Assembly (NCBI GenBank): GCA_902825945.1
Contig: CADECY010000018.1
Span: 1-64,000, forward strand
Reading direction: 5' to 3'
DNA from: an uncultured Acidobacteriota bacterium
GTDB taxonomy: Bacteria; Acidobacteriota; Terriglobia; Bryobacterales; Bryobacteraceae
DNA: 64,000 nt
In this document: positions 28,253 through 36,390 of the stretch, piece by piece
Layout of the letters: every line of letters begins with the position of its first letter
Numbering within the stretch: position 1 is the stretch's first letter
Translations under genes and position numbers: made by a program
Notes under the pieces: model-generated
Databases searched by the model: none
What the model saw: the letters and a program-made list of their open reading frames with translations, nothing else
What the model was told of the DNA's origin: nothing

Positions 28253-28271
28253 GGTAAGATACCATCTTACC
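28253..28271 (-). promoter_or_regulatory. inverted repeat operator over the AbrB/VapC promoter
   Basis: GGTAAGAT-ACC-ATCTTACC, two perfect 8-bp arms with a 3-bp centre, 45 bp upstream of the antitoxin GTG. On the minus strand it contains TATCTT, a possible -10 hexamer, so a bound antitoxin-toxin complex would block transcription. Autoregulation is the rule for this family; binding here is inferred. Confidence 0.65.
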
Positions 28272-28463
28272 CTGCGTCGCGTCAAGCTGCCGCCGCGACC
28301 GTTCCATGAAGCGCAAAGGCCGCGTCGGCGCGGCGCCAGAACGGGAGGAGCACGCAGCGGGTGGGGCGACGAAGCGAGTCCGTTTTGCGCGTGTTCCTCA
28401 AAGACTCTCTGCGTCTTTGATCCCCCAGCCAAGCAAACGTCGCGTTCCTCATCGGGATACACT

Positions 28464-29033
28464 ATGGTTACTGCTGCGGCCGTGCACGATCTCACTCACC
28501 TGCTGGAACACGCTGAAAATGGCCAGGTTCGCTCGGAACTCTACTCGAGGGTCTACGCCGAATTGCGTCAAATGGCGGCGGCCGCCATGCGGCGCGAGCG
28601 ATCTGATCACACGCTCCAGCCCACCGCCCTCGTCGCCGAAGCCTATCTGAAGCTAACTGGCGGCCGGCCCGTGAGTTGGCAAAACAAGGCGCATTTCTTC
28701 AGTTCCGCCGGACGAGTGATGCGACAGATCCTCGTCCAGCACGCCCGCGAACGCGGCGCGATCAAGCGCGGCGGCGGACTCATCAAGCTCGAACTCGAGG
28801 ATTCGATCGGCATCGCCACCGAAGAGCCCGCACGAATGATCGCGATCGATCAGGCGCTGGCGAAGCTCGCCGCGATCGACGCGCGCGCGGTCGAAGTCGT
28901 CGAGTTGCACGCATTCGGCGGACTCACCTTCGACGAGGCGGCGGAGACGCTCGCGCTTTCGGCGAAGACGGTGAAGCGCGACTGGCAGTTCGCGCGCGCC
29001 TGGCTCGAGCGGGAGTTGAGGTCTGGCGCGTGA
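28464..29033 (+). CDS. ECF sigma factor, TIGR02999/Sigma70_ECF type
   Basis: 189 residues from the ATG at 28464. It shows the acidobacterial/planctomycetal ECF type: region 2 (VYAELRQMAAAAMRRE, LQPTALVAEAYLKLTGG, WQNKAHFFSSAGRVMRQILVQHARER) and region 4 helix-turn-helix (LTFDEAAETLALSAKTVKRDWQFARAWL). A TACACT hexamer abuts the ATG, so the true start may be the GTG at 28482. The stop overlaps the kinase start by 4 bp (GTGA). In this family the sigma factor is often controlled by a partner serine/threonine kinase rather than by a classical anti-sigma factor, and the coupling to the kinase gene fits that. Confidence 0.92.
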   Translation: MVTAAAVHDLTHLLEHAENGQVRSELYSRVYAELRQMAAAAMRRERSDHTLQPTALVAEAYLKLTGGRPVSWQNKAHFFSSAGRVMRQILVQHARERGAIKRGGGLIKLELEDSIGIATEEPARMIAIDQALAKLAAIDARAVEVVELHAFGGLTFDEAAETLALSAKTVKRDWQFARAWLERELRSGA

Positions 29034-32000
29034 CGGAATCGTCGCGCTGGCTGCGCGCCAAGGAGATCTTCTCCGAGGCCGTCGAGGCTCCCGCCGAGGA
29101 CCGCGCCGCGATCGTGCGCGGAATGGCTGGCGACGATTCCGGCCTGCGGCGCGACGTGGAGGAATTGCTCGCGCTCCATGGTGAGCCCGCGCTGGCAATC
29201 GATTCTTTGGCTTCGCGCGATTCGGTGGCTTGGCCCGATTCCTGGCGAGCGGGTGAACTGCTCGCGGGCCGCTATCGCGTGGAAGAGCGGCTGGGCGGCG
29301 GGGGCATGGGCGAAGTGTGGCGCGCGATGGATACGAAGACCGCCGGCGCGGTGGCGATCAAGTCGATCCTGCCGTTCGCGAGCGGCGCCGCGCGTGCCGA
29401 GGAGCGCTTCTTGCGTGAGGTCCGCATGGCCAGCCGCGTGGAGCACCGCAACGTGTGCCGCATGATCGCGCTCGACGCGCACGCGGGCCGCCGGTTCTGC
29501 GTGATGGAACTGCTCTCGGGCGACACGCTCTCCGAACGGCTGCGCTCCGGGCCCATGTCCGCCGCGCAGGCGCTGCCGATTGTCCGCGATCTCTGCGCGG
29601 GCCTGGAAGCAGCGCACGCCGCCGGGGTGGTCCATCGCGACTTGAAGCCGTCAAACGTAATTCTCGAAGCGGATCGCGCCGTCATCATCGACTTCGGACT
29701 GGCCGCCGCGATGCAGCCCGATGTCAGCCTCACCGCCACTGGCGAAGTGATCGGCACGCTCGCCTATATGGCGCCGGAGCAGTTCACGGAGGGTGAGTCC
29801 GGGCCGGCATCGGATCTCTACGCGCTCGGCGTGGTGATGTACGAGATGCTCACCGGACGCAAGCCGCATCAAACGCGGTCGCCCTTCCGGCTGGCCGCGC
29901 AGAAGGCTCGCGAGGCGTATGAGGCACCTTCGGTCGCGGGCGCCGAGATTCCGCGCGTATGGCAGGAGACGATCGGGCGCTGCCTGCGCGCCAACCCGAA
30001 AGAACGGTTCGGGAGCGCCGCCGAGGTCCGGCGGATGCTCGAACGCGGACGCGCGAGCGCGCGGTTCCTGCTGGCGCGGCGGCGCGTGTGGGTTCCGTCG
30101 GCCGCGGCGGTGGCGCTGGCTTCGGTCTTGGAGGGATGGCGATGGATGCGAGCCGACTACGCCGGCGCGCCGGAAGCGCGGATCCACTACGAACAGGCCC
30201 AGGCGGCCCTCGCGGAAGCCTCGCCGCTGCGCGCGACGAAACTGCTCGAACAGGCGATCGGCCGGGATCCGGATTTTGTCGAGGCGCGCGCGCTGCTGGC
30301 GGCGAGCTACGCCGGACTGGATCAACCGGAGCGGGCACGCGAGGCCGTGATCGAAGCGGATCGTGCGGCGGAGCATCGCATCCGGCTGGGAGCCGGCGAA
30401 CGAGCGAGTCTGCGCGCGGCGCGATCGGCGGTGGTCCGCGACCACAAGCAAACGGCCTCGCACTACCTCGAACTCGCGAGTTCCTCGACCGGATCGCGGC
30501 GCACGTTCGCACTCGTGGCGGCGGCGCGCGCGCGGGAGCAGGCGGGCGAACGCGATGAGTCGCTGCGCTTGCTCGAATCCGCGGTGAGCGGCGATCCGGC
30601 GAACGCGGCGGCGCGGGTCCGATTGGGCGTGCTGCTGAGCCGGGTGCGGCAGCAGGATCGGGCGCGCTCGGAGTTCCGGGCGGCGGAGGAGATGCTCGAA
30701 CGGAGCGGCAATGTCGAGGGGCTGTGCGACCTGCTCTTGGCGCGGTCGATGGCGCGGCTCGGCGGTCCGGACGCGGACCGGAGCGACCTCGAGCGCGTGA
30801 TGTCGCTGAGTCAGAAGACCGGGAATCGGTATCATCACCTAACGGCGAAGTTCCGCATGGCGGTGGTGGCCGAGCAGGTGCGCGACTATGACGGCGCGGT
30901 GCGGATCGCGCGGGAGGCGTCCGAGGAGGCACGGCGCGAAGGGATGTTGGTGGTGGCGGCGCAGGCGCTGGGCGAGCTCGGCTACGCGTTCCTCTACAAG
31001 AAGATTCCGGCGCAGGCAGAGCCGTTCCTGCACGAGGCCGTCGAATTGGCGGAGAAGGCCAAGGCGACAGGCACAGTGGCCACGAACCGGATGCGGTTGG
31101 GAGAGGTGCTGGGAGGACTCGGCCGACAGCAGGAGGCGGTCCCCATCATGGAGCCGGCGGTGGAGTGGCTGCGAAAGTCCGGGAGCCGGGATTCGCTGGC
31201 GTTGTCGCTGATCAAGTGGGGAACCGTGCTCAGCGCGACGGATCGCTTCCGGGAAGCGGAGAAGGTCTTCGAGGAGGCGCTCGCGTTGGCGGAGACGAAT
31301 GGCAACGAGTTGTATCAGGCGATGGCGATCGACCGGCTGGGGAGCTACTATGAACAGCGGAATCTTCCGAAGGCTCTGCGCTATCGGGAGCGGGCGCTCG
31401 CCATGGGGAAGCAAACCAGCCTCACGCGGGTCTTTTTTCTGGGAGCCCAGACAGCGAGTGCTTTCGGCCGCTTCGATCAGGCGGACAGGTGGATTCGTCA
31501 GGGCGAGGCCGAGATTGCGCGGTACCCGCTGGGCAATGACCGCTCGGACTTCAAGAGACTTGCCCTGAGGTCCCGCGGGTTTCTCGCGCAACATCGAACG
31601 GGATGCGCGGCTTCCCTTCCGATCGAAGCTCTCGACTTTTCGGTGTACTTCGAAAGCAGCTACCACGTGCTTCGGGGCTGCTCGCCGGACAAGGCCGCGG
31701 CCCGGGCGAGCCTCGCCTGGCTCGAGAATCGTCTCACGTCTGTTGCAGCCACGGTTCAGTTCGCGGCTGCGGCCGGCGCGATCGCCTTCCGGCTCGGCGA
31801 GTTCGACCGCGCCCAACGAAACGCCGAACGCGCACTCGAAGCCGGCGAGAAGCTCGACCTCCGCGACCGCATGATCGAGAGTCTGCTCGTCCTCCGCGCC
31901 GTGGCGCTCGCCAAAGGCAATCGCGCGGAAGCCGGCCGGCTGGGAGCGCGCCTCCTCGAGGTGTCGAAACAGCTCGGGTTCGATCCGCCAGAGCGGTTCA

Positions 32001-32044
32001 ACGGGCGGCGGGATCTGCTGTGGCTTTGGAACGGCGGGCGCTGA
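29030..32044 (+). CDS. serine/threonine protein kinase with C-terminal TPR repeats
   Basis: About 1004 residues from the GTG at 29030; the same frame is open much further upstream but that part overlaps the sigma gene. After an N-terminal helical region typical of this kinase type (WLRAKEIFSEAVEAPAEDRA), the Hanks kinase domain spans about residues 82-350: Gly loop LGGGGMGEVW, Lys111 in VAIKSI, catalytic HRDLKPSN near residue 202, DFG at about 221, and MAPEQ. A short hydrophobic segment (VWVPSAAAVALASVLEGW) may be a membrane anchor. The remaining 620 residues are TPR-like helix pairs (EAEKVFEEALALAETNG, RNAERALEAGEKLD). It probably senses through the TPR part and acts on the sigma factor made from the overlapping gene; that link is inferred from coupling. 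Confidence 0.92.
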   Translation: MTESSRWLRAKEIFSEAVEAPAEDRAAIVRGMAGDDSGLRRDVEELLALHGEPALAIDSLASRDSVAWPDSWRAGELLAGRYRVEERLGGGGMGEVWRAMDTKTAGAVAIKSILPFASGAARAEERFLREVRMASRVEHRNVCRMIALDAHAGRRFCVMELLSGDTLSERLRSGPMSAAQALPIVRDLCAGLEAAHAAGVVHRDLKPSNVILEADRAVIIDFGLAAAMQPDVSLTATGEVIGTLAYMAPEQFTEGESGPASDLYALGVVMYEMLTGRKPHQTRSPFRLAAQKAREAYEAPSVAGAEIPRVWQETIGRCLRANPKERFGSAAEVRRMLERGRASARFLLARRRVWVPSAAAVALASVLEGWRWMRADYAGAPEARIHYEQAQAALAEASPLRATKLLEQAIGRDPDFVEARALLAASYAGLDQPERAREAVIEADRAAEHRIRLGAGERASLRAARSAVVRDHKQTASHYLELASSSTGSRRTFALVAAARAREQAGERDESLRLLESAVSGDPANAAARVRLGVLLSRVRQQDRARSEFRAAEEMLERSGNVEGLCDLLLARSMARLGGPDADRSDLERVMSLSQKTGNRYHHLTAKFRMAVVAEQVRDYDGAVRIAREASEEARREGMLVVAAQALGELGYAFLYKKIPAQAEPFLHEAVELAEKAKATGTVATNRMRLGEVLGGLGRQQEAVPIMEPAVEWLRKSGSRDSLALSLIKWGTVLSATDRFREAEKVFEEALALAETNGNELYQAMAIDRLGSYYEQRNLPKALRYRERALAMGKQTSLTRVFFLGAQTASAFGRFDQADRWIRQGEAEIARYPLGNDRSDFKRLALRSRGFLAQHRTGCAASLPIEALDFSVYFESSYHVLRGCSPDKAAARASLAWLENRLTSVAATVQFAAAAGAIAFRLGEFDRAQRNAERALEAGEKLDLRDRMIESLLVLRAVALAKGNRAEAGRLGARLLEVSKQLGFDPPERFNGRRDLLWLWNGGR

Positions 32045-32403
32045 GCCGCTCCTGCGCGCCACGAGGAGACGGAGTCTTCCACTCGAGAGGTGATGGCGCG
32101 TCCGGAGCGATCCGGTTCGCAGGTGGCCTCCACTTCGTTGATGGCGGAACTCGCATCGCCAAATCAGCCTCCGCGGATCGATTACTACCCGTGGCGGCCG
32201 ACGGCTTGGCCTGAGGAACGCCGCCAAGCCGGGCAACGGCTCCGAGTGCCCGAAGTCCTTGTCGGCACCCGAGCGTGGATGCGGCCGATTTTCAGCGTAC
32301 ACGCCTGATTCGTGTCATGACCCCGGGTTGCCTCCACGTTCCGCCGTTCCCCTTCCGCGATCCGTTTGCGCGCGGGAATGGAAACACGGGTTGCCCGAAT
32401 CAG

Positions 32404-32570
32404 TTACGCGCACTGCCCGAACCAATGATCGCGACCGGCCGGGCGGCTGGAATCCGCCTGAGAGGCCACCCCTAACAAGACGCCAATGACATACGCGAAG
32501 GCCTGCGTGCCCCACCAGGGTTCGCGCAAGGGCATCGGAAAGGGCGATGTCCAACCCACGCCTTTCTAAG
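32404..32570 (-). pseudogene. possible membrane-protein remnant in a 586-bp gap (32045-32630)
   Basis: The 586-bp gap between the kinase and the metallopeptidase has no complete gene. One minus-strand frame reads like the C-terminal end of a membrane protein (TSPFPMPLREPWWGTQAFAY, then VIGVLLGVASQADSSR) up to a TAA at 32404, but it is closed by a stop near 32570 with no start. It may be a gene relic or chance. Nothing else recognisable lies in the gap apart from the Shine-Dalgarno sequence of the next gene. Confidence 0.25.
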
Positions 32571-32630
32571 GCCGGGTGATCCCTAGCGTCTTTCTTTAGC
32601 GCATTCAATGGCAACAGGAGGAGAAATCGG

Positions 32631-35600
32631 ATGTTTCCAAATTCCCGATGGGCCGGCGCCGGAGCAAGCGTGGTGCTCGTCACGGCAGCCTGGGCGCAAC
32701 TGCCCTTGGCCGATCAGGCTCAACAGCGGGAGGCGCTGCGCAGGCAGTTGCCCGCCCGAATGGCAACGGCCACGCAACACGCCATGCAGCAACGCGCGCG
32801 CCTCCAACTCGGTGAGGCGGCCAGCTTCCGGGCGGTTTCCTCCACACTTGACGACCGGACGAACCACCACATCCGGATGGAGCAGCTTCACGCCGGGATC
32901 CCCGTCCTCGGCGGTGGAATGATCGTCCACATCGGCGAGGATGGGCAACCGAAGCGGACCGTGGACGCCGTGGTTCCCGGAATCAACGTGGATCCCCGGC
33001 CCCGGATCACGGAAAAGGAAGCGATCGAAAAGTCACGGGAGTCACTGCCCACGCTGTATCAGGCGCTGGTCTCCAACGAATCCGCCGCCTTGAAGATTTG
33101 GATCAACTCGAATCTCGTGCACGTGCCGGATCCATCCAAGCGTGTCATCTCGCGGATTCCGAACGCGGACGAGTTCGAGCCTCGCATCCAGTCGATGCAC
33201 CTGGTCTACCTGGTGAAGCTCGCTGGCAAGAACCTCGACCCCTCGGCATTCCTCGTCGACGCGCATACCGGCGTGGTGCTGAAGCGGTGGCAGGACTTCC
33301 AGGAGCAGGGCTTGGCCGCGGACACCTGGGTGGCCAGGAAGGGCACGGGCCACTCGTACTATCACGGCACGCGTGAGATCGACATCGGCTACCGGGCGTC
33401 CGCCGGCACCTACCGGCTGATCGATCCCAAACGGGGTAACAACATTGTTCTCAACATGAAGGACGGCGTTCTGTTCGACGGTTTCGAAGGTGATCCGTTC
33501 GACAGCGCCAACTCGATCTTCGGGGACGGCAAGGACTGGAAGTACGGCATGTCCACCACTGGCGCCACCGGCGAAACAGCCGCCGTCGACGTGGCGTTCG
33601 GAATTCAGGTGACTTGGGACCTGTTCAACAACGTCTTCGGACGCGAGGGGCTCGATGATCAGCGCAGTCCCATCCGGGCGCGGGTCCACTACCGCAAGGA
33701 TGCCGCGGAGCCCTACGGCGACGCGCGCTGGTCTGGTGGCGTGGCGCACTTCGGCGATGGCGCGACGGACGACAGCGCCAGCCGGACCGCTCTCATCACC
33801 GTTGCGCACGAACTAGGCCACGGCTTCTTCGGCTCCGCGATGGACTATGAAGTGGGAAACGGGGAATCCAGCGGCCTGAACGAAGGCACCGGGGACATCG
33901 TCGGCTCGCTCGCCAACTTCTATCTCCGGGATATGGAAGCGAAAGGATCGTTCCTGCCCATCGGCCGCGCGGTGGATGAGTTCGCCGCTTGCGAAAAGGA
34001 CACCTGGTGGCGCTGCCGGATCTTCGATCCCGAGTCGTATGACATCACCCATGAGGGCGAACTCGTCAAGGGTCTCCGCTACTACGTGGAGAACATGGGG
34101 GATCGCGAAGTCCACACGCAAGGCGCCTGCTACGGACACATGTTCGTGATGCTGGCGCACGGCGGCTCCGCGAATCCAGCCTCGAAGCTGTACAGCCAGT
34201 TCCTTCCCAATGGCATGGCGGGAATCGGTGTGCACAAGGCCGCGCGGATCTTCTACCACGCCACCACGGGATACTTCGTCGGCGGCATCACTCCTTCGTT
34301 CGCGCTGATGCGGACCGCCTACTTGTTCGCCGCCGCTGATCTGTACGGGCCCAACTCGCTCGAATACAAGGCCGTGCGGAACGCCTTCGCGGCGATCAAC
34401 GTGGGCACGCCCGCCACCGACACCGCGAATCCCGAGGTCAGCATCGCACCGTTCCATCTCCACGCCGATGAGATGGCCGCGCGCGTGATCGTCACCAGCG
34501 AGGACGACACCGGCGGAGTCTCGACTTCGCTGAACCTCAACGGCTCCCCACAGTTGAAGGTTCCGGGCGGATTCTTCAGCGGCTGGGTGGACCTGTGGGG
34601 CAAGCCTGCGGGCGCGTATACACTCGGGGCCACCGTCACCGACATGGCGGGCAAGACGGGGCACGCATCCAAGGCGTTCGATTTCCCGGGAGCGCTTCAA
34701 CTCGCCAAGAATGGCGGATTCGAGAGCGGAGACGCGAACTGGACCGTGACCGGCGGAGCCGCGATCGAGGAAGGCCGCCAACGATCGTTCGCTGGCGAGG
34801 GGTACGCGAACATCTACGATGGAACACTGCGCCAGACCGTCTCGATTCCGGCCGCGGCCACCCGCGCCACGCTGAACTTCCGGTTGCGCGTCGAGCCGGC
34901 GGTGGGACTCACGCAGTCGATGTCGGTGCAGGTGCTGTCCGAAGGAGGGCAGGTGCTGCGCAACCTCAGGCTATATCCGAGCGCCTACGATACCTCCAGC
35001 GGTTTCGACAACGATTACGAGAAGGAAGTGTTCGATCTCATGGATTGGCGCGGGCAGACCATCCAGATCCGGTTCGTTTCGGGGGATCCCGGTCCCGCCC
35101 GGTTTCTCGTCGATCAGGTCAACGTGACCTATTCGGCACGCATCAGCGCGGACTTGTCGATAGAGGCCGACGCCGGTGAAGGAGCCGTCGTGGCCCGGCT
35201 GCGTGATATCCGCCACGTCGCGCCGAACGCACTGGACAAGGTGTACTTCGACTTCGGTCCTGGTAATCCGGTGAAGGACGAGAACGGCCCTTGGGAGGTG
35301 GTCCGGTCTACCGATGGGCTCGCCCGGAACACGGAAATAACGGGCGGCGCCGAGCTCTACGATCCGTTCAACAACAGGCTAGCGCGGCTGACGGAAAACT
35401 ACACGGTCCGCGACGTGAACCAACTGATCCAAAACGGCGGATTCGAAAGCGGCTCTTTTGGGTGGACGGTTGCCGGTGGTCCGGGGTTCGCTTTCGATCA
35501 GGACCTAAGCTTTGTGGGCTCGCGGGCGCTGATCCTGGGTGGACGCGGAGTCGCGAACCAGCAGGTTGTGTCCCAGCGGATCACGATTCCGGCGGGCGCG

Positions 35601-35927
35601 CAGACCTCGAGCCTTTCGTTTCGCATGAGGTCCGTCCGGCCTGGCAGCCTGATCGGGGGCCGGGATCCGGGCGACCATCTTCGGGTCAGAATCCGCGACG
35701 CCAACGGAGTGCTGTTGCAAGAGCTGCTCGACACCGACGGAGTGATCGTACCAGCGACGCCGCAGCGCGCGTTGGGTTGGGACAAGTTCGTGTTTTCGAT
35801 CAATGCCTATCGAGGCAGGACCATCATGGTCGTGTTCGACGCGCAGGAAAACAACGGCAACGCCACTACGTTCTACGTTGATGGAGTGAGCCTGACCTAT
35901 ACGCAGTTGGGAGTGGCTGGACAGTAG
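32631..35927 (+). CDS. secreted M4 (thermolysin-like) metallopeptidase with C-terminal jelly-roll domains
   Basis: 1098 residues; ATG with AGGAGG upstream; signal peptide MFPNSRWAGAGASVVLVTAAWAQ. An FTP-type propeptide covers about residues 50-220 (HHIRMEQLHAGIPVLGGGM; FLVDAHTGVVLKRW). The peptidase domain has the zinc site HELGH (His393, His397) with third ligand Glu418 in GLNEGTGDIV, and the downstream region HTQGACYGHMFVML. The C-terminal 400 residues hold two related modules that begin with NGGFESG and WTV-GG, like carbohydrate-binding or P-type jelly rolls that keep the enzyme on a surface. The family is activated by cleavage of the propeptide and degrades proteins outside the cell. The stop codon lies at the edge of a Tn3-family relic, so the exact C-terminus may have been altered. 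Confidence 0.9.
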   Translation: MFPNSRWAGAGASVVLVTAAWAQLPLADQAQQREALRRQLPARMATATQHAMQQRARLQLGEAASFRAVSSTLDDRTNHHIRMEQLHAGIPVLGGGMIVHIGEDGQPKRTVDAVVPGINVDPRPRITEKEAIEKSRESLPTLYQALVSNESAALKIWINSNLVHVPDPSKRVISRIPNADEFEPRIQSMHLVYLVKLAGKNLDPSAFLVDAHTGVVLKRWQDFQEQGLAADTWVARKGTGHSYYHGTREIDIGYRASAGTYRLIDPKRGNNIVLNMKDGVLFDGFEGDPFDSANSIFGDGKDWKYGMSTTGATGETAAVDVAFGIQVTWDLFNNVFGREGLDDQRSPIRARVHYRKDAAEPYGDARWSGGVAHFGDGATDDSASRTALITVAHELGHGFFGSAMDYEVGNGESSGLNEGTGDIVGSLANFYLRDMEAKGSFLPIGRAVDEFAACEKDTWWRCRIFDPESYDITHEGELVKGLRYYVENMGDREVHTQGACYGHMFVMLAHGGSANPASKLYSQFLPNGMAGIGVHKAARIFYHATTGYFVGGITPSFALMRTAYLFAAADLYGPNSLEYKAVRNAFAAINVGTPATDTANPEVSIAPFHLHADEMAARVIVTSEDDTGGVSTSLNLNGSPQLKVPGGFFSGWVDLWGKPAGAYTLGATVTDMAGKTGHASKAFDFPGALQLAKNGGFESGDANWTVTGGAAIEEGRQRSFAGEGYANIYDGTLRQTVSIPAAATRATLNFRLRVEPAVGLTQSMSVQVLSEGGQVLRNLRLYPSAYDTSSGFDNDYEKEVFDLMDWRGQTIQIRFVSGDPGPARFLVDQVNVTYSARISADLSIEADAGEGAVVARLRDIRHVAPNALDKVYFDFGPGNPVKDENGPWEVVRSTDGLARNTEITGGAELYDPFNNRLARLTENYTVRDVNQLIQNGGFESGSFGWTVAGGPGFAFDQDLSFVGSRALILGGRGVANQQVVSQRITIPAGAQTSSLSFRMRSVRPGSLIGGRDPGDHLRVRIRDANGVLLQELLDTDGVIVPATPQRALGWDKFVFSINAYRGRTIMVVFDAQENNGNATTFYVDGVSLTYTQLGVAGQ

Positions 35928-36312
35928 GGCAGGCCCACCGGATCCTCACCCAGCTCAACCGCGGGGAAGGCCGCCCCAGCCTGGCGAAGAAGTGCCTTTT
36001 CGGGCAACGTGGCACTCCGGTGACGATACCGCGAGGGTCAAGGGCAACTCGGAGCTCTCGGGCTGGTCGTGAACGCGCTGATCCTATGGAATACGCGCTA
36101 CATGGACGCCGCTCTCGATCACCTGGGAGCCACGGGTTTGAGCCCAAGCCGGAGGACTTGGCACGGCTTTCGCCACTGCGTAGCCGCCACTTCAATGTGC
36201 TCGGCCGGTACCATTTCACCGGAACCGTTTCGCTCCTCAAAGGCGAGAGCAGCCATTGCGCGAACCGGACGGGTACGAGGCGGCTGCGGCGTTGCTTGAC
36301 GATGGCCGCTGA
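35927..36312 (+). pseudogene. tnpA: Tn3-family transposase C-terminal relic with several frameshifts
   Basis: Four successive frames together spell the last ~115 residues of a Tn3-family transposase: RILTQLNRGEGRPSLAKK (35939 on), RYREGQGQLGALGLVVNA then ALILWNTRYMDAALDHLG (36030-36130), EPKPEDLARLSPLRSRHF then NVLGRYHFTGT (36133-36240), and EQPLREPDGYEA then AAALLDDGR and a stop at 36310-36312. At least three frameshifts separate them, and the N-terminal ~85% of the gene is missing. The relic starts directly after the metallopeptidase stop codon and is followed by a Tn3-type terminal inverted repeat, so it marks one end of a lost transposon. Confidence 0.88.
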
Positions 36313-36323
36313 CGACGTGGTGG

Positions 36324-36362
36324 CTTAGAGCGTACGTTTTCGTTTCAATACTTGTCGAACCC
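36324..36362 (-). repeat. terminal inverted repeat of a Tn3-family element
   Basis: Read on the minus strand from 36362, the sequence begins GGGTTCGACAAG, has GAAACGAAAACG in the middle and ends GTACGCTCTAAG, close to the 38-bp Tn3-type ends (GGGG...TACGCTAAG). It lies 11 bp after the transposase stop, the normal position of the right end. No matching left end was found within the window by eye. Confidence 0.75.
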
Positions 36363-36390
36363 TACTAGAGCCGTCCGGCGGAACTTCCGC

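Noticed and set aside
28676..29030. N-terminal extension of the kinase by 118 codons
   Set aside because: Overlaps the sigma gene in another frame; the GTG at 29030 coupled to the sigma stop is the better start.
30839..32302. 487-codon minus-strand ORF
   Set aside because: Antisense to the TPR part of the kinase, whose repeats are clear.
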